Of a stretch of DNA of 8,633 bases, positions 5,961 to 8,633 are shown piece after piece; the stretch's first letter is position 1, and every line of letters begins with the position of its first letter. Made by a program: the position numbers and the translations under genes. A model generated the notes under the pieces. The model did not search any database. It saw only the letters and a program-made list of their open reading frames with translations, and had not been told where the DNA came from. This DNA comes from Pseudomonas sp. (GTDB lineage Bacteria; Pseudomonadota; Gammaproteobacteria; Pseudomonadales; Pseudomonadaceae): the NCBI GenBank assembly GCA_007117785.1, contig SKFV01000323.1:1-8633 (forward strand). Reading direction: 5' to 3'.

Positions 5961-6320
5961 ATGGACTTTCGTCTGATTATTGCTTTTGTCGACTACGAGA
6001 AAACTGGCGATGTCATGGATGCTGCGCGAGCAGCCGGCTCCACCGGCGCCACCATAATTGGCAATGCCCGCGGCCAAGGCCTGGAGAAGGTGACCGGTAT
6101 TTTCGGACTGGAAATCCTCAGCCCGCGTGAAGTGGTCATGATTCTGGTTGAAGCACGTCGATCGGAACGCGTCATGGATGCCATTGTCGCTGCTGCCAAT
6201 CTGGATGAATCACTCAGCACCGGCATCGCGCTGGAACTGGATGTAAACAAGGCGATTGGCCTCAGCGAGCATATCAAGGCATTACAGGCGCAGATACCCA
6301 GTGATGTGCATGACACCTGA
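5961..6320 (+). CDS. Degenerate P-II (GlnB-like) family signalling protein
   Basis: A 119-residue protein aligning by eye with GlnB/GlnK: strand 1 MDFRLIIAFVDYEKTGDVMDAARAAG, then TGATIIGNARGQG (28-40) in place of the G-R-Q-K-G stretch, VVMILVEARRSERVMDAIVAAA (58-79), and TGIALELDVNKAIG (87-100). The T-loop region (about 40-56) has normal length but no tyrosine, so the usual uridylylation site Y51 is missing. The B-loop T-G-x-x-G-D-G-K pattern and the C-terminal basic residues that hold ATP are also absent. The ATG at 5961 is chosen because GGAG (5951-5954) lies 6 bases upstream; an in-frame TTG at 5922 has no such support. It stops 6 bases before the end of the opposing antiporter gene. Family membership is inferred from the fold pattern; ligand and target are unknown. 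Confidence 0.82.
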   Translation: MDFRLIIAFVDYEKTGDVMDAARAAGSTGATIIGNARGQGLEKVTGIFGLEILSPREVVMILVEARRSERVMDAIVAAANLDESLSTGIALELDVNKAIGLSEHIKALQAQIPSDVHDT

Positions 6321-6326
6321 ACAAGC

Positions 6327-7976
6327 TCAAGCGCCCTGCTGCAGCGCCTGACGAATCTGATAAATCGCCTGATCCGCCGCATCACTGTAGGGCAACAACA
6401 CCCGGTCACAGCCCTGCTGCCGGTAAAACTCGACTAGGTCAGGGCGATGACTGGTCACGGTGACCTCACCGCCAAACCCTTCAGCCCGCAGTGCTTTCAA
6501 CAAACTGATACTGACTTCGCGCTGCGGCACAGTACTGATCACCTGCTTTACCCCGCTCAAGGGTAATGAAGGGATGAAGTCCGGATCTTCCGCATCACCA
6601 TACCGCACCGCCACCCGATCATCCTGCCAGCCCTTGACCCGCGTAGGGTCAAAATCGACGGCCAGCACATCGAAACCCGCTTCTGCCAGACCGCGGGCAA
6701 CATGACTACCGTAACGCCCCAAACCGAACAGAATGACATCTGGTATACGCACTTCATGAGCACCCTGCAATTCCGCCTCACGGTCAAAGCCCTTGCGCTC
6801 AAATGGCTTGAGCACAGGCGCCAGCCAGGCATAGAGCGCATGTGAATAGAGAATCATGTAGGTAGAGACCGCAATGGTGATCAATGCAACCAGCGTAATC
6901 AGGCCGACTGTTTCCTGATTGATATGCCCCAGAGCAAAACCCAGCGCCGCCAGAATGAGCGAGAACTCACTGATTTGTGCCACCGCCAGACCTGCCAGAA
7001 ATCCGGTGCGCCGACGAAAGCCCATTACCCCCATGATACTGACCACAATCAGGGGGTTACCGATCAGCACAAAAGCGGACAACAGCAAAGCGATGGGCAC
7101 CTGCGCGCCCAGAGTAGCGAAGTCCAGCTGCGCACCCAGTGAAATAAAAAAGAACAGCAGCAAAAAATCTCGCACACTGATCAGTCGAGAGCCAATAGCT
7201 TCACGATAGGGTGTCGTGGCCAGTGCGATCCCCCCCAGAAAGGCCCCCACTTCCTTGCTGAAACCAATCCAGTCACTCAAACCCGCCAGGCTGATGGCCA
7301 AAGCAATGGAGAACAGCACCAGCAACTCGGTTGACGTCGCTGCATAAGTCAACAGGTAAGGCAATACATAGCGCATCAACAAGGCCACACCAGCCAACAG
7401 CAGAAGGCCGCGGGCCAGCACCGAAAACACCTCAGTGGTCAATTGTGCCTGTTCACCGGCTGCACCCATGGCGGTGATCACAATCATGGTGATCACCACC
7501 ATAATGTCCTGAACGATCAGAAAACCAATAGCAATGCGTCCATGGAGGGAATCGATTTCCCGCTTGTCGGATAGCAGCTTGACGATAATGATGGTGCTGG
7601 AAAAGCTCATCGCTGCAGCGATATACAGGGAGGCTGTCAGATCGATACCCAGCAACTGGCAAATCAGGAAGACGAAGGTGGCGGTGAAAGTGATCTGCCC
7701 TAGCCCCGTAGCCAGAGACACTGGTCCCATGGTTTTGATCAGGTGCAGATCCAGTTTGAGGCCCACCACGAAGAGCAACAAGGCAATGCCAAACTCTGCC
7801 AGCAGCTCCATTGCGATATTGTGCTCAAACAGGCCCATTACCGGCGGCCCAACCAGAATGCCCACGGCAATAAAAGCGACAATAAGCGGCTGACGCAGCC
7901 GGTTGGCAATAAAGCCAGCTGCGACCGCAATTGCCAGCAGAGCCGCAAACTCCCTGAACAGAGTGGAAAATTCCAT
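6327..7976 (-). CDS. CPA2 cation:proton antiporter with C-terminal TrkA-N (RCK) domain
   Basis: A 549-residue inner-membrane protein of the monovalent cation:proton antiporter-2 family (Kef/YbaL/RosB type), expected to exchange K+ or Na+ for H+. Residues 1-385 form about 12-13 hydrophobic segments. Family marks include ANRLRQPLIVAFIAVGILVGP (24-44), FGIALLLFVVGL (62-73), SFSSTIIIVKLL (125-136), the ion-site QD pair Q156-D157 in GFLIVQD, EVGAFLGGIAL (242-252) and FFFISLGAQLD (275-285). After a linker, a Rossmann TrkA-N domain starts at VILFGLGRYGSHVARGL (414-430, GxGxxG), with the strand-2 acidic end at AVDFDP (439-444). Nucleotide or redox control through it is likely by family. No TrkA-C domain follows. 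Only a weak GG(T)AG site precedes the ATG. QD (not the ED I recall for YbaL) leans toward a Kef-like exchanger; exact ion unknown. Confidence 0.93.
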   Translation of the reverse strand: MEFSTLFREFAALLAIAVAAGFIANRLRQPLIVAFIAVGILVGPPVMGLFEHNIAMELLAEFGIALLLFVVGLKLDLHLIKTMGPVSLATGLGQITFTATFVFLICQLLGIDLTASLYIAAAMSFSSTIIIVKLLSDKREIDSLHGRIAIGFLIVQDIMVVITMIVITAMGAAGEQAQLTTEVFSVLARGLLLLAGVALLMRYVLPYLLTYAATSTELLVLFSIALAISLAGLSDWIGFSKEVGAFLGGIALATTPYREAIGSRLISVRDFLLLFFFISLGAQLDFATLGAQVPIALLLSAFVLIGNPLIVVSIMGVMGFRRRTGFLAGLAVAQISEFSLILAALGFALGHINQETVGLITLVALITIAVSTYMILYSHALYAWLAPVLKPFERKGFDREAELQGAHEVRIPDVILFGLGRYGSHVARGLAEAGFDVLAVDFDPTRVKGWQDDRVAVRYGDAEDPDFIPSLPLSGVKQVISTVPQREVSISLLKALRAEGFGGEVTVTSHRPDLVEFYRQQGCDRVLLPYSDAADQAIYQIRQALQQGA

Positions 7977-7980
7977 ATTT

Positions 7981-8007
7981 ATCTACCGTAGATTCTATCC
8001 GCGATAG
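7981..8007. promoter_or_regulatory. Paired dyads immediately before the antiporter start
   Basis: Two perfect dyads stand side by side: ATCTAC-C-GTAGAT (7981-7993) and CTATC-CGC-GATAG (7995-8007), with centres 14 bases apart and similar CTAxxCxxTAG-like ends. The first ends 4 bases from the antiporter ATG. They overlap the candidate -10 boxes, so they could be operator half-sites, or hairpins at the 5' end of the mRNA that mask the weak ribosome site (the GG lies in the loop of the first). Confidence 0.5.
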
Positions 8008-8014
8008 TCTAGCA
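7992..8014 (-). promoter_or_regulatory. Candidate promoters for the antiporter
   Basis: On the minus strand TGCTAGACT (8006-8014) is an extended -10, and 9 bases further on TAGAAT (7992-7997) is a 5-of-6 -10 box with a weak -35, CTGAGC (8015-8020), at 17-bp spacing. The first would start near 7999 and give a leader of about 22 nt; the second would start near 7985 and give almost none. Both overlap the paired dyads. Confidence 0.38.
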
Positions 8015-8058
8015 GCTCAGGGTCTTGGCCTTACAGAGTGCAAGGCTTTAATCAAGGC

Positions 8059-8268
8059 TCACACGGCGGTTACATCATCTGCTTGCAAACCTTTCTGGCC
8101 TTCACTGACAGTGAACTCCACAGCTTGGCCTTCAACCAAAGTGCGGTGTCCATCGCCACGGATGGCGCGAAAGTGCACAAATACATCCGGACCTGATTCA
8201 CGCTGGATAAAACCAAAACCTTTGGCATCGTTGAACCATTTGACGGTTCCTTGTTCACGCTCTGACAT
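8059..8268 (-). CDS. CspA-family cold-shock protein
   Basis: A 69-residue single cold-shock domain (OB fold) that binds single-stranded RNA and DNA and typically acts as an RNA chaperone. The protein is MSEREQGTVKWFNDAKGFGF onward, with RNP1 KGFGFI (16-21), RNP2 VFVHF (29-33), and the standard ending EGQKGLQADDVTAV. Aromatic residues W11, F12, F18, F20, F30, H32 and F33 of the nucleic-acid face are all present. The ATG at 8268 is chosen because GGAG lies 7 bases or so upstream and homologues start MSxRxxGTVKWF; an upstream in-frame ATG at 8289 would add MFVESVV and destroy that spacing. The leader is probably long and structured. Cold induction cannot be judged from the sequence, since many csp paralogues are constitutive. 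Confidence 0.95.
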   Translation of the reverse strand: MSEREQGTVKWFNDAKGFGFIQRESGPDVFVHFRAIRGDGHRTLVEGQAVEFTVSEGQKGLQADDVTAV

Positions 8269-8341
8269 TACTACGCTCTCCACAAACATTGAAAAAGGAT
8301 ACTGTGGCTTTTGGTGCCCGGTATCCAGTGCGACTCCAAGA

Positions 8342-8364
8342 CAAGGGCGCGTAAAAACGCCTTG
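8342..8364 (-). promoter_or_regulatory. Stem-loop in the cold-shock gene leader
   Basis: GCGT (8349-8352) pairs with ACGC (8357-8360) around a 4-base loop (UUUU in the RNA), extended by CAAG/CTTG (8342-8345 with 8361-8364) past a 3-base bulge. It would lie near the 5' end of the transcript, about 75 bases before the start codon. Cold-shock leaders in other bacteria are known for temperature-sensitive folding; this is only an analogy. Confidence 0.4.
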
Positions 8365-8386
8365 ATCAAATCAGGGCCGTGAACCG

Positions 8387-8392
8387 AGTCTA
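8387..8392 (-). promoter_or_regulatory. Candidate promoter -10 for the cold-shock gene
   Basis: The minus strand reads TAGACT (4 of 6 to TATAAT), preceded by TTGCAG at 16-bp spacing as a weak -35. Transcription would start near 8380, giving a leader of about 112 nt, the long-leader arrangement common for cspA-type genes. Confidence 0.33.
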
Positions 8393-8445
8393 GTCAATGA
8401 GGGTGAAGCTGCAAGAACAGGGGGTGTTGTCGGGTAGAAACCTGG

Positions 8446-8473
8446 ATCGCTACACTGCTAAGCAGTTCGCGAT
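8446..8473. repeat. Imperfect hairpin downstream of ispD
   Basis: ATCGC (8446-8450) pairs with GCGAT (8469-8473), and inside it ACTGC (8454-8458) pairs with GCAGT (8462-8466) around a TAA loop, with a small 3/2-base internal loop. Located about 40-65 bases after the ispD stop. Without a T-run it is not a standard terminator; it could protect the 3' end of the ispD message. Confidence 0.45.
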
Positions 8474-8512
8474 GACTGGGGTGAGATTTCATAGGTCTAC
8501 GTCCGACTCAAC

Positions 8513-8633
8513 CTAACGCGACAACCACTCCAGGTCTTCAGGCCGGGTCACCTTGATATTATCGGCGCGGCCTTCGATCAGGCGCGGGGCATGCCCAGCC
8601 CACTCCATTGCCGAAGCTTCATCGGTAATAGTC
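8513..8633 (-). CDS. ispD: IspD, 2-C-methyl-D-erythritol 4-phosphate cytidylyltransferase (3' part)
   Basis: The minus strand, read from the right edge, encodes 39 residues ending at a TAG (8513-8515): TITDEASAMEWAGHAPRLIE, then GRADNIKVTRPEDLEWLSR. The TDEASAME block and the DNIKVTxPEDL ending are characteristic of IspD C-termini. The enzyme couples MEP with CTP in the non-mevalonate isoprenoid pathway. The N-terminal CTP-binding part lies beyond the window. In many gamma-proteobacteria ispF follows ispD directly; here the next gene in this direction is a cold-shock gene 244 bases away. Confidence 0.9.
   Translation of the reverse strand, partial: TITDEASAMEWAGHAPRLIEGRADNIKVTRPEDLEWLSR

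Larger units (their letters stand above)
8269..8512. other. Intergenic region between ispD and the cold-shock gene
   Basis: This 244-base region separates two genes transcribed in the same (minus) direction. I see no gene in it. It holds an imperfect hairpin after ispD, a candidate promoter and a leader stem-loop for the cold-shock gene, each listed separately. No clear intrinsic terminator with a T-run follows ispD. Confidence 0.7.

Noticed and set aside
6321..6326. Bidirectional terminator between the P-II gene and the antiporter
   Set aside because: The gap is only six bases and I see no hairpin with a T-run across the two gene ends.
8028..8046. Intrinsic terminator after the cold-shock gene (GCCTT/AAGGC hairpin)
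   Set aside because: The 5-bp stem has a 9-base loop, and the short T stretch lies on the plus-strand side, not downstream on the minus strand where the gene would need it.
8587..8596. GGGCATGCCC palindrome as another copy of the repeat
   Set aside because: It is a 10-nt match inside the ispD coding sequence without the flanks of the repeat; expected by chance in GC-rich coding DNA.

Overview
The window looks like chromosomal core DNA of a gamma-proteobacterium close to Pseudomonas (Pseudomonadaceae, possibly the Halopseudomonas/P. pertucinogena side). The evidence is a fairly GC-rich sequence, a Pseudomonas-type dapD end, the dapE-rlmA-small hypothetical order that I recall from Pseudomonas genomes, and close matches to recalled gamma-proteobacterial RlmF, RlmA, DapE and TcdA motifs. 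Species cannot be fixed from the sequence alone.

Layout. 1-375 (+): 3' end of dapD. 376-846: convergent intergenic region with three identical copies of a 26-nt palindromic repeat, one degenerate copy and a second, different inverted-repeat element. 847-1635 (-): tcdA. 1636-1841: divergent intergenic region with another GC-rich hairpin repeat and likely promoters on both strands. 1842-3505 (+): a spermidine-synthase-fold protein overlapping rlmF by one base. 3561-5882 (+): dapE, rlmA and a small unrecognised gene, tightly packed (dapE/rlmA overlap by one base). 5961-6320 (+): a degenerate P-II-like protein. 6327-7976 (-): a CPA2 cation:proton antiporter with a C-terminal TrkA-N/RCK domain, tail to tail with the P-II gene. 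8059-8268 (-): a CspA-family cold-shock protein with a structured leader of about 110 nt. 8513-8633 (-): the 3' end of ispD.

How the genes relate. DapD and DapE are two steps of the succinylase branch of diaminopimelate/lysine synthesis. RlmF and RlmA are 23S rRNA methyltransferases and TcdA is a tRNA modification enzyme, so much of the window serves cell-wall/lysine precursor supply and RNA modification. The antiporter and the P-II-like protein are the most open-ended pair: both belong to families that sense small molecules, but only their tail-to-tail position is actually seen.

I found no prophage, transposase, CRISPR array, tRNA or rRNA gene, and no convincing new multi-gene system. The best leads are the P-II protein lacking the usual T-loop tyrosine and B-loop residues, the aminopropyltransferase-like protein lacking its usual glycine-rich motif, the paired dyads before the antiporter, and the palindromic repeat cluster.
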